Source of the DNA: Serpula lacrymans var. lacrymans S7.9
Taxonomy: Eukaryota; Basidiomycota; Agaricomycetes; Boletales; Serpulaceae
Length of the DNA: 64,000 bases
Assembly (NCBI RefSeq): GCF_000218685.1
Contig: NW_006763306.1
Span: 120,835 to 184,834 of the forward strand
Direction: 5' to 3'
The notes under the pieces are model-generated. The model was not told where the DNA came from and ran no database searches. It saw only the letters and a list, made by a program, of their open reading frames with translations. Both the position numbers and the translations under genes were made by a program. Positions 11,889 to 21,693 of the stretch are shown here, in pieces; positions within the stretch are counted from its first letter, which is position 1; each line of letters begins with the position of its first letter.

Positions 11889-12458
11889 TTGGTGACAGTA
11901 TGGACTGGTGTTTCCCTTCTTTGATTCTGATCTTTTGGTTGCACATTCGTTTGATAACTCTATGTATTACTTTGTATCATCGTTATTACAATGTCTCTTT
12001 GAGATAAGCTTTGACAAGTGTGAGATCTTTTGAAGCGCCCGCTTCGTCGGCGTGTCGGTAAACGTAGGTAGTAATGCACGGACCGACCGGTCCGTAGTGG
12101 CGGACACCTTTGAACATGATATTGTAATAGCGGAATATACTATACGATGGCTAATGATTTCAGGATCCAGGATATTCCATCCACAGCCCTGTTTCCTCAA
12201 CGACCAACATTTTCTGTGTTTTTCTTCTGATTTTTAGTCGACATTTGCTGTGGTTCGAACGTGCGTCTAGCGAGTGGAAGTTTCACGCTCGGCCGTTTGT
12301 CTGTTCCCGGACCGTTCATGACGTCCATCCGAAGTTACCTGCATTCCGTTCCAAGGGGATTGTCCTCAAAAAGCTAACGGTCTCTTTATTTCTCCCTCCA
12401 TCCCAAGGGCCCCACCACACTAACTGTGTCCATCGTCGACGACGACGACGTGCACGCC
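11889..12458. other. Duplicated 3' flank of the esterase copy, then upstream region of the glycerol-3-phosphate dehydrogenase
   Basis: The first 250 bp resemble the 3' flank of the intact esterase: shared phrases such as GCACATTCGTTT, TGTATTACTTT and GCACGGACCGA. The duplication therefore extends beyond the coding region. A perfect hairpin, ACGGACC-gacc-GGTCCGT, lies at 12078-12095. The right part is the leader of the next gene. Confidence 0.45.
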
Positions 12459-15431
12459 ATGTCCGCCCTGCGACGCGCCCTCTTCTCACGCAAAACTCTA
12501 GCCTATGTCTCCACCGGAACCTTGGTTGCCGCTGGCGGTGGTTATTGGTACTTGAACTCTGGCCCAGCATATCCTGCGTCTAGCAAGGAGACGCGCAGGC
12601 CCCCGCCGCCATGGACACCGCCGTCGAGAGAGTATATGTTGGATGCATTGCGCAAGTCATCGTCCACGCCTGAAGAGGAGTTTGATCTACTCATTGTTGG
12701 AGGAGGCGCGACAGGTGCTGGTGTCGCGGTTGATGCCGTGAGTAGGGGACTAAAGGTTGCTCTTGTCGAAAGGGATGACTTTAGTGCAGGTAAGCATTTT
12801 ATCGCCTTGACCAGATCTCCGTGTCGTCGTTCGAGTCAGTTAGAAAAAGAGATGCAAATTAATACCTTCCTTCGCATATATGCGCATCGAACGGGCTAGT
12901 TCACGAGCTCATCCGTACGGGCGTCAGGAGCAGACCGAGAGCAACGTATGCTGCTTCATTCTTGAATTTGCGCGGAACCCATGGCCCATTCGACATTTAG
13001 TGCTCACTAGGCCTAGACTGGCTATTCTTTCTACCTCTAAGAATACCTCTTCTTTTCTCACTTAACTTCTCTTACTTTCCTTGGTACTGACGCCGTTTGT
13101 ATCAGGCACATCTTCGAAATCAACAAAGTTGGTCCACGGAGGCGTGCGTTACCTGCAGAAAGCTGTCCTAGAACTCGATTATGAACAATACAAACTCGTA
13201 CGGGAAGCACTGCACGAACGTCGTATTTTTTTGCAGACCGCTCCTTATCTTTCGTCAATGTTGCCTATAATGTTGCCTATCTATAAGTGAGTCCCAACCA
13301 AGGTAACAGGAATGTCATGTAATCTGTTTCGTCCCCAAGGTATTGGCAAGTGCCATATTATTGGGCTGGTTGTAAGATGTATGATGTGCTGGCTGGAAAG
13401 GAGAATATGGAGACTTCCTATGTTATGAGTAAAGGTAAAGCTCTAGAAACATTCCCTATGTTGAAGAGTGATGGCCTTGTCGGTGCTCTTGTTTACTATG
13501 ATGGTAAGTGAAACCGTATAGACTTTTGTTTTAAATAGTGACCTCAAAGACCATATTATCATATCAACAGGTCAACATAACGATTCGCGGATGAACGTCG
13601 CTCTCATAATGACAGCGGTCAAACATGGTGCTGTTGTGGCCAACTATTGCGAGGTTTCCGACCTACACAAAGGTGGGAATGGGAATCTCAGCGGTGCACG
13701 CGTAAAAGACAAACTGACAGGTAAAGAATGGAATGTTCGCGCTAAAGTACGTATTCATCAACGAATACTCGCGACTGCCCCTGTTCGTAGACTTATTCGT
13801 CTTTTTAGGGTATCGTCAATGCCACAGGCCCCTTTTCGGACACACTGCTCACCCTCGATAATCCCTCGCACAAGCCAATTGTTCAACCATCTTCTGGCAT
13901 CCATATCACTCTTCCGAATTACTACTCTCCTCGAACTATGGGTCTGCTCGATCCGGCTACCTCCGACGGACGCGTGATCTTCTTCTTACCTTGGCAAGGC
14001 AACACAATAGCAGGCACCACTGACTCTCCGGCACCTGTTGAAAACGAACCACGCGCTCAAGAGGAGGAGATTCGATGGGTACTTGAGGAGGTTCGACGGT
14101 ATCTCTCCCCCGACATCAAAGTTCGCCGTGGAGACGTGCTGAGTGCGTGGAGTGGATTGCGGCCTCTCGTTCGCAATCCAAATGCGTCGAGCACGGAGGG
14201 ACTTGTAAGAAATCATATGATACACGTTTCGGATTCAGGCTTGGTGACCATTGCGGGAGGCAAGTGGACGACATATCGAGCTATGGCTGAAGAAACCGTT
14301 GATGTGGCCATTAAGGCATTTGGACTTGAGAGCAGGGTAAAGAATGGATGTGTCACGGAACAATTAAGGCTGGTCGGTAGTGATGGCTGGAGTCGAAACA
14401 TGTTCATTGGTCTGATTCAAAGAGTACAACCCATTCGCCCTTGTTTTATTCCGCATTGCTCATGTCAATTCACATCTTCTAGTTTGGTCTCGAAACAGAA
14501 GTCGCAAAACACCTTTCGGATAACTACGGTGATCGCGCATGGACTGTATGTTCGTTGGCTCACCCGACCGGCGAGACGTGGCCTCTACATGGTGTACGAT
14601 TGAGTCGCAACTATCCCTGTGCGTGTCCATGATCAGATTGCTCGTGTTGCTGACTTAATGCGCTCTTGTTTATTAGTCATCGAAGCTGAGGTACGATACG
14701 CTGTACGACACGAGTACGCCCAAACAGCCGTCGACGTTATCGCACGCCGTACACGTCTTGCATTCCTTAATGCGCAGGTTGCTCTAAATTCTCTCCCTCG
14801 AGTCATTGAGATCATGGCGGAAGAGCTGCACTGGACTCGCGCGCAAGAGAGACGTGAGCTCGAGCGTGCGGTCGCATTCCTCGGAAGTATGGGCCTGGCT
14901 CCTGGCACTGCGGTCCCAGAACTTGGTCCCCGAAGTACTGTTGAGCGTCTGGAAAACACGGTATGGAGCATGGTCGGGGCTGATGTACCACCAGCAAAGA
15001 GGCACGATATCATGTACAGTCGTGCGCAGTTTGACGCGGGTGAACTGGACGGTCTAAAAGAAGCGTTTGGGAAGCGTGCAGTTTCCGTATCTTCAAAAGA
15101 CGAGCAAAGACCTGGCGCACAGGAGAAGCGATTGAGCAAACGCGATTTACCAGAAGTATTGAAGGGGCTGCCGACGTATGAAGGAATACGGGCGAAAGAC
15201 TACGACTATGTTTTCCTTGAGGCTGGATTTGCCCATCAAATCGACGTTGATTTTGATGAGTTTGTAGAGGTACGTTGGTTCAGACTGTTTTACAGCCGAC
15301 CTGAGGTATTGACTTTCCTGTTTTAGATTTGTGGAAGCCTGAAGGAAATATCGTTTGGTCCTTCTTCGAAGAAAGTTGCCAAGGCGGAGAGGATGCGGAT
15401 ACCTGTGGAGAAGAGTGGCGGCGGCGTCTAA
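12459..15431 (+). CDS. GUT2: Mitochondrial FAD-dependent glycerol-3-phosphate dehydrogenase
   Basis: The enzyme oxidises sn-glycerol-3-phosphate to dihydroxyacetone phosphate and passes electrons to ubiquinone at the outer face of the inner mitochondrial membrane. The ATG at 12459 gives a basic leader (MSALRRALFSRKTLAY) and a hydrophobic stretch, as expected for mitochondrial targeting and anchoring. FAD binding is seen in LLIVGGGATGAGVAVDAVSRG. Then come TSSKSTKLVHGGVRYL, YYDGQHNDSRMN, GIVNATGPFSD, FLPWQGNTIAGTTDSP and IAGGKWTTYR, all GlpD/GUT2 signatures. The C-terminal part has EAEVRYAVRHEYAQTA and an EF-hand-like DVDFDEFVE, as in eukaryotic family members that respond to calcium. Intron 1 (12790-13105, 316 bp) is much longer than the others. 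The stop is TAA at 15429-15431. It converges with the acyl-CoA synthetase. Confidence 0.95.
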
Positions 15432-15656
15432 ACCTGTTTCTAGTGAATCATGCTACAAATTCGTTCTCTATCTGTTCGAATGTGATCTACATTTGCCAAT
15501 GCTTCTTTGACACAACACACGTGATGGTGTAAAGATACTGGCATGGTATCCAGAGTCATAATTAGTCGTAATGGCGTTGTTGATAGTCTGGTGACGCTAT
15601 ATTTCTATCTAGCTGAATATCTTGCCCAAACCCGAAAACCGGAATATATGATGCTA

Positions 15657-17872
15657 TCAAAGCTTAGCTTCTAAACTCTTCTGCTGTTGCTGATACTGCT
15701 CTTGTAATACCCTCCGTAGCACTTTTCCTGTTGGTGACTTCGGTATCTGTGATGTCTTTTAATTCAAACCTGTAACATAGCCAAGGAAGCATGTACACAC
15801 CTGATCGATGATTTCGATTCCGCCTCTGAGCCATTTATACTTGCTTAGGCTGTCACGTATCCATTGATCTAGCTGAGCTACTGCTTTCTTCGGACCGATA
15901 TTGTTCCCTTCAACGGACAAGACAACCCATGCGCGGGGGACACGCTCGTCAGACGTTCGGCCTCCACTTACACCCGCCACAGTCGCATCGGTAATCAGCC
16001 GTTGTGGATTTGCTAGTAAAGTGTTTTCAATCTCAACCGGTGATACTTGCATCCCAGAAACTTTGAGAATATCCTGTTTTCTCGGTCAACGGATGCAGCG
16101 TTATCCACATTTAGCCATGATTGCTCACCTTTGCACGGTCCTCAAAGCTTCATACGAGAAGAGACAGCTAATCAGAACGGTTCTGAGAATATAGCAACAA
16201 AGGAAAGAGCACTTACTATAACACACCATCCTTGTCGATCCTCATTCTGTCACCTGTCCGTAACCATCCGTCGACAAACGTCTCTTTCGTCGCGCGTTCA
16301 TTTCCCCAATAGCCCAAAGCTACGCAGCCTGAACGCACCCATATTTCACCTGGCTCGTTCACATCGGCTAGAGAGCCATCGTCGCGTACAATGCGTGCTT
16401 CGACGCCTGGTAAGAGGATACCTGCTGAGCCGGGTACGTTTTTCGCGCGGCCTTCAAGTAGGCCAGGGTAAGGTTTGCTGGAAATAGAGAGGGTCTTATA
16501 CAACTCGTCAATCGACGATGCGAAAGTAGGACATAGGACCGACTTACAGCCTCGGACATGCCGTAACCTGACGCCAAATGAAGTGAGAATATCCATTTCG
16601 GTGCACTAGATGTACGCACCTTCCGCAACTCTTGCCACACTTGGTACCAAAGACGTGTACTTTGAAGCCAGTTGAGGGGGGAGGTAAGCTGCACCACTGT
16701 GCGTAAGTATCACAGAGCTGAGGTCGGTTGAAGGTAGGCGTGGGTGGTGAACAAGCTGATGAACGAGCGAGGGGACGAGATAAAGTCCGGTCACGCGGTA
16801 CCTGATTTACTGTTTAGCAGGCGGAAAGCAGATGATGTAGTATATGACGGACTTTGGGATGGAGTCTAGGAACACATCTGCATCCCACTTTGGTAAAACA
16901 ACGATGGTACTAGGGACAAAATAGACACGGAAGCAAGTCATATGCAGGCCAAAAGCGTGGTGCATTGGCAGTACAGCAAATGATACAGGTATGCCTTCTG
17001 GAGTGTTATAGGTTTGCGGCTATATTAATAAAGGTGAGATAGTTCTATCTTGACATTGGAGATAACATTTACTGGTTGGACTTTGGCCAGTTCTGGGGCC
17101 ATCACAAAGATCTGTAGCAATGAGTTGATAAGGTTGCCGTGAGATATCATAACGGCTGTTGAGATGAATGCCTCTGAACAATTATTCTAGTCGCGACTGA
17201 TCCGACATACCTTTCGGCAATCCACTTGTCCCGCTCGAGAAGATAAGGTATGCTAGCGTGTTCACTTTGGCATGCCGGATGGGAACTCGAAGTATCTCGT
17301 TATTGTGCACGTGGGATATAAGGTCTTGAAAGCTTTTCCGGCCGGGTACATTTCCCTCGAGGATGTAGATGCGGTCTTCGGGAAACCCAGCTGAGATCAA
17401 CTGAGAAACGTACGAGGGGCTTGCGAATATGCGAGTGGCCTTGGATAATGTTATTGCATGTTTCAGTTCGTAAGGGGTATAATACGACGAGAGCAGGGCA
17501 AATGGGACCGTTATAACTAGAAGCGAATGCACAAGCGTCGCAAAGTCCTGGATCCAAAAATTGTCAGCACTGTCTCTCGAAATTGTATGACCGTTGTTCA
17601 CTCACCACACAGTTTTCGCTTAGGATGCCTATGATTTCACCGTTGTCTGGGTGGAGGCCTAGTCCTCCTTGTTGCGAATCTGCACCTAGTGCAGTAGCAC
17701 CGTCGCGTATCCGCTCTACGAATTCCTTGATGGTTCGACGTTGCCCAGTTGCGGCATTAATGTAGGCAGTATAATTGGGCCAATCCTTCTGATCTGGGCG
17801 ACTGAAAAATAGACCATGGACATTCTGTTCTGGGATAATGGGTAAGTCTGGATATAGGGATTTGTACTGCAT
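15657..17872 (-). CDS. Peroxisomal acyl-CoA / 4-coumarate-CoA ligase-like synthetase (PTS1 AKL)
   Basis: This is an ANL-superfamily adenylate-forming enzyme that activates a carboxylic acid with ATP and joins it to CoA. The start at 17872 gives MQYKSLYPDLPIIPEQNVHG. Then come the ATP/AMP-binding loop LIFSSGTSGLPKG, LPMHHAFG-type sequence, GYGMSEA, GEIWVRSGCVALGYWGN, the hinge TGDRMRIDKDGVL, and VSPVEIENTL. The last exon carries IPKSPTGKVLRRVL with the catalytic Lys. It ends QQQKSLEAKL-TGA (15657-15659). The final AKL fits the peroxisomal targeting signal type 1, so the protein probably works in peroxisomes. The acid substrate cannot be read from the sequence. Several introns of about 50-60 bp interrupt it. 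Confidence 0.92.
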
Positions 17873-18058
17873 TCTCTGTGTGATTGCAGATGTCGGGGAA
17901 ACGCTGTGTTGTGAGGAGAAATCATAACGTTGAATCCGTTATAAGTCAAAGATCATCATTGCATCCGGACTTCATGGTTCCCGCATAACCGGTGCCGGTT
18001 CATTGCAGCCGCATTGGTGCCACGGCGGTGTTCATTACGTCAGTTACCTAAAATAAAT

Positions 18059-18075
18059 GCAAAAATTAAAATGAT
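18059..18075 (-). terminator. Pol III terminator of the tRNA-Ala gene
   Basis: On the minus strand the tRNA 3' end is followed within a few bases by TTTT and then TTTTT, the usual RNA polymerase III stop. Confidence 0.7.
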
Positions 18076-18174
18076 TGGACGTTCAGGGGATTGAACCCTG
18101 GACTTTATGCAAGTCGCTATTGCAGGAAGACCTGGCAATGCAAAGCATACGCGCTACCACTGTGCTAAACGCCC
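18076..18174 (-). tRNA. tRNA-Ala(UGC) with a 27-nt intron
   Basis: The minus strand folds as a cloverleaf. The acceptor GGGCGTT pairs with AACGTCC and includes the G3:U70 wobble that marks alanine tRNAs. The D arm is GCAC/GCGC with one A-C mismatch. The anticodon stem is TATGC/GCATA with anticodon TGC. The T arm is CAGGG-TTCAATC-CCCTG, and the discriminator base is A. A 27-nt intron sits one base after the anticodon, the normal place, and its TGCAA can pair with the anticodon loop. Mature length without CCA is 72 nt. Confidence 0.93.
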
Positions 18175-18268
18175 ATGTAAAGAACTACGTCGCAGTAATT
18201 AACGTTCAGCGTACAGCACAAGGTATAGCGTATTTTGACCTGAACACTGCAGCATCCGTGCTTCCGCC

Positions 18269-20204
18269 ATGAGTCTCTCGACGTTTCTCTTGGGTAAGAA
18301 GGCCTCCAAGGTCATTGATAAAGATTTGGATGCTCTTTTCCAGACGCATGTATGTTGTTTGTGTTCGTTAAATCTACTGATCACCTCACACCCCCATAGA
18401 ATTCAACAAATTCGAATGTTGCACCAGTATCTCCCGCTCCAGGAGCGAGCGACAGGAAGCGAAAATTGAAGGAAGGTGGGGAGCGGAAAGAGAAAAAGAG
18501 GTCAAAGGCCACCAAAGATGAGGATGAAACCATGGACAAGCCTGCGTCTCCGAAAAAAGAGAAAAGCACCAAGTCTCCAAAGCAGAAAGGTCATAGTAAG
18601 AAAGTAGCAAAAGAGGTCAAGGAATCCGACGAGGAAAACTCGGATTTGGAGAAGAGCTATCCTAGTACTTCCAAGCAGGCTTCGCAGAAAGGCGTTGATG
18701 TCGACTCGGATTCTGATGAGGAGGGCGATCCGTCAAAACTCGTCCACGAAGCTCTGGCCAAAGACGGCTCAAGTAATAAAAAAGGTTCGACTGGTAGCAA
18801 GGCCAAGTATATTCCGGAAGATGAAACACCTGAGCAACGTGACGCTCGGACGATATTCGTAGGCAATCTTTCAGTGAACGTCGCTCAAAAAAAAGTGTGT
18901 ATCTTAGATTTTTGTAACTTCTGTCCCTCATTTACACTGACCTCTACAGACTCTATTAAAACAATTTCAGCGGCATATTATATCTCATGTGCCTACTGCC
19001 AAAATCGAATCTACTCGCTTTCGGTCTGCTGCTTTTCAAAACCCCACCAGCAAACTTCCAGGTGACGATGACGATGACTCTAAATCCAAATCGTCAAAAG
19101 GACGGCAGCACGACCGTGACCGTACTACTTCGTGGCGTAGCTCCAAACCCGATGAAGATGATTTCAAAACAGACGAGAAGAAATTTCTGACACCCAATCA
19201 AAAGAAAAAAATCGCCTTTATAAACCACGAATTCCATCCCTCCGCAGATTCCGTCAATGCCTACGTAGTTTTCTCGCATCCATTGCCTGCCGCATCTCGA
19301 GCTCCTAACGTACCCCCGCCCGCGCCGGTAATGGACCCATATGAGGCGGCTCGTCTAGCCGTTGAAACCTGCAATGGAACGATATTCATGGACCGCATGA
19401 TACGAGTTGATTTTGCGAGTAAGACAGCTGCTCAGGTTGCAGTGGCATCTGCAGCAGCTATATCTGGAGCTATGGTCGGAGATCCGAAACTTAGTGTCTT
19501 TGTTGGCAATCTCGACTTTGCGAGCAAAGAGGAGGATCTGAGGGTATTTTTCGAGGGCATCGTGAGTGCTGAACGGGGCGCGCCTGATGGTGAAACAGAT
19601 GTTGGAGAGAAGCTCAAATCATGGGTAACACGCGTGAGAATTGTTCGCGACAAGGATACACAACTCGGGAAAGGGTTTGCATATGTGCAATTTGCTGTAC
19701 GTCATACTTATCGTGAAGATTGTGCCCTTTAACTAATTTGTGGCATAGGATCGGGAATGCGTGGATGAGGTTTTAGCGTTGGAGGAAGGTAAACTCAAGT
19801 TCGCAAAACGCAAACTACGCGTGCAACGGTGTAAAACTGTTCCGGGGAAAACACTATCAAGCTCAAAGACTTCATCTGCTAAGGCAGCCTCCGCATCAGC
19901 ATCTCACTCGACTTCTGTGCCTATCATTCCGAAAGGAGACCCGTCGCTAGGCGCTAAACTCGCTCATCTGTCGAAAGAAGATCGCAAGAAGGCCAAATCT
20001 TCGGACTCTGACCGTCTTGCGAGAAGAATGGCGAAGAAGAAGGCTAGGAATGTCCTTGCAAAGCAGGGTGTTAAAGTCCAGGTAAAGGACAGGGAGAGAG
20101 TGCGGAAGAGTGGACCCGCCAAAACCATTAGGGCACCAAAGAAAGAGAGCAAGGGTCGAGCACGCAGTGACAAAAGTATCGCCAAGAGGAATCTCAAAAA
20201 GTGA
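18269..20204 (+). CDS. NOP12: Nop12/RBM34-like nucleolar RNA-binding protein
   Basis: It probably acts in the nucleolus in large-subunit (25S) rRNA maturation, the role of yeast Nop12. Exon 1 (18269-18349) encodes MSLSTFLLGKKASKVIDKDL, and exon 2 starts at 18400 with a long Lys/Glu/Asp-rich region. The first RRM has RTIFVGNLSVNVAQKK and, after an intron, HVPTAKIESTRFRS and later NAYVVF and NGTIFMDRMIRVDFA. The second RRM has SVFVGNLDFASKEEDLRVFF and GKGFAYVQF. The C terminus is very basic (RLARRMAKKKARN, KSIAKRNLKK), typical of nucleolar proteins. Splice phases fit at all three introns read. The stop is TGA at 20202-20204. Yeast Nop12 and human RBM34 are the nearest families I can name; orthology is inferred from layout. 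Confidence 0.85.
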
Positions 20205-20560
20205 TATGTATATGTCAGAACTTGGTCTCACCATTCGTTCCTACAGTGCACATACACATGTGTCAATTCATTCACGTTCTCCTACTGTGCGTTCCGTGTG
20301 TTGTAACGTAACAGCCCTAGAATCCGCGAAGTCAGTTCATTAATGCAGTCCCCATGCTGGAGCTGCAAGCATTAAGGGAGCAATGTCACAGCAACGCACT
20401 GTATCAGTACGCTCTGTTTTTTCCAGAAAAGGTAATTGCCCAACTGCTTCATGCTTGTGACCCAAAAGGATCATGATGGCATAGCTTTCGATCAAGCATT
20501 CTTAACGCAGCGCCTCTTTCCTCACTCTTGTTTCACCATACCAGTAGCTTAGCTTGTGGC
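20205..20560. other. Intergenic, nothing recognised
   Basis: This 356-bp stretch lies between two genes in the same direction. No RNA gene, repeat or coding frame is recognised. Confidence 0.4.
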
Positions 20561-21693
20561 ATGTCTCCAAGGACTTGGTTCAGTGAGTAGCATCTTCCAA
20601 TGACATTGTTGACTGTAATTGCTGATAATGACTGTGGGACAATGAAGTTACTGGAGCGTCCTCCGGGTTTGGGAGAGCTTTGACAGCTATCGTAATGAAA
20701 AATGGCGAAAGAGCTATCGCAGCTGATCGCAACGAGGAGGGCTTAGGGGAACTCTCTAAAAAGTATTCCAACGAACAGCTCCTCACCATCCAATTAGACG
20801 TTACCAATCAAGAGGCTATTGCCGCTGCATTCCTCAAGGCGAAAGAACGGTTCGGACAGATTGATGTAGTATACAATGGCGCCGGTATTGGTCTCATGGG
20901 TGAGGTTGAAAGTATCCCAGATCGTGCTGCTCGAAACCTCTTCGAGATAAACTTCTGGGGCGCAGTCAATATCAGCAGAGAAGCTGTCAAATTCTTCCGG
21001 GAAGTCAATCCGCCCGGTGCTGGTGGCACACTACTTCAAACTTCAAGCTCGTTAGGACTGGCAGCTTCTCCAGCGGCATCATTTTATTCTGCAGCGTAAG
21101 CCATCGTTTCCGGATGTTTTCGATGCATGGCTGATATATTAAACCTTCTAGTAAGTTTGGTATGTTGGCTGATAATCTAAGGTTTACAGTATGCCTTTAA
21201 TGTTAGGTATTGCAGCACTGGAGGGATTTTGTGAATCGCTCTCCATGGAGCTCGATCCGGAATGGAAGATAAGGGTAAATGCTATTGTGAATCTTGCTTT
21301 GTCGTCTACCCAATCTTGATACAGATCGTCGTCGTCGAACCCGGATGGTTTCGCACAGGAATCATAACCACAGAAGCAGCGTTTCCCGAGCACCCAGCCT
21401 ATAAGAAGTCATCCTTACCTTCACACCGTGCACGCCAGGCATTATCTGTCGACCGTCATCAAACTGCGAGAGGTGACCCAGAGAAGGCAGCACAGAAGAT
21501 GTATGAAGTAGCTGGTCTGGACAATCCTCCCCCGCGGTTAGCACTGGGTAAAGATTGCTTGAAGAGTGTCAGGACTAAGACCGAAGGCTTAACCGCAAAC
21601 TTGAACGAGTACGAAAGCTGGTCAGATGATCTACTATTTGACGAAGCTAGTAAAGTTGGCCAATCTAGGCCCAAGAAGCAAGGCTTATTGTAA
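20561..21693 (+). CDS. Short-chain dehydrogenase/reductase with an 8-nt micro-exon
   Basis: This is a classical NAD(P)-dependent SDR oxidoreductase, substrate unknown. Exon 1 (20561-20582) gives MSPRTWF and splices to 20648, completing the cofactor loop ITGASSGFGRAL. Then come LDVTNQEAI, NGAGIGLMGEVES (NAG motif) and TSSSLG (catalytic Ser). Exon 2 ends at 21095 in YSAA. The next exon is only eight bases, 21152-21159 (TAAGTTTG), which supplies the catalytic Lys of YxxxK and the Phe. The following exon starts at 21216 and gives ALEGFCESLSMEL. A further intron precedes IVVVEPGWFRTG. The stop is TAA at 21691-21693. The length, about 300 residues, is normal for the family. Confidence 0.9.
21152..21159 (+). 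other. 8-nt micro-exon encoding the SDR active-site lysine
   Basis: The bases TAAGTTTG are bounded by CTAG acceptor and GTATGT donor consensus, with introns 21096-21151 and 21160-21215 (56 bp each). Joined to GC before and CA after, they read Ala-Lys-Phe-Ala, exactly the YxxxK-F-A-L-E block of the family. Without them the frame shifts. Confidence 0.8.

Noticed and set aside
12430..12455. GACGACGACGACG run before GUT2 as a microsatellite
   Set aside because: It has only four units, and lies in the leader just upstream of the ATG. It is too short to call.
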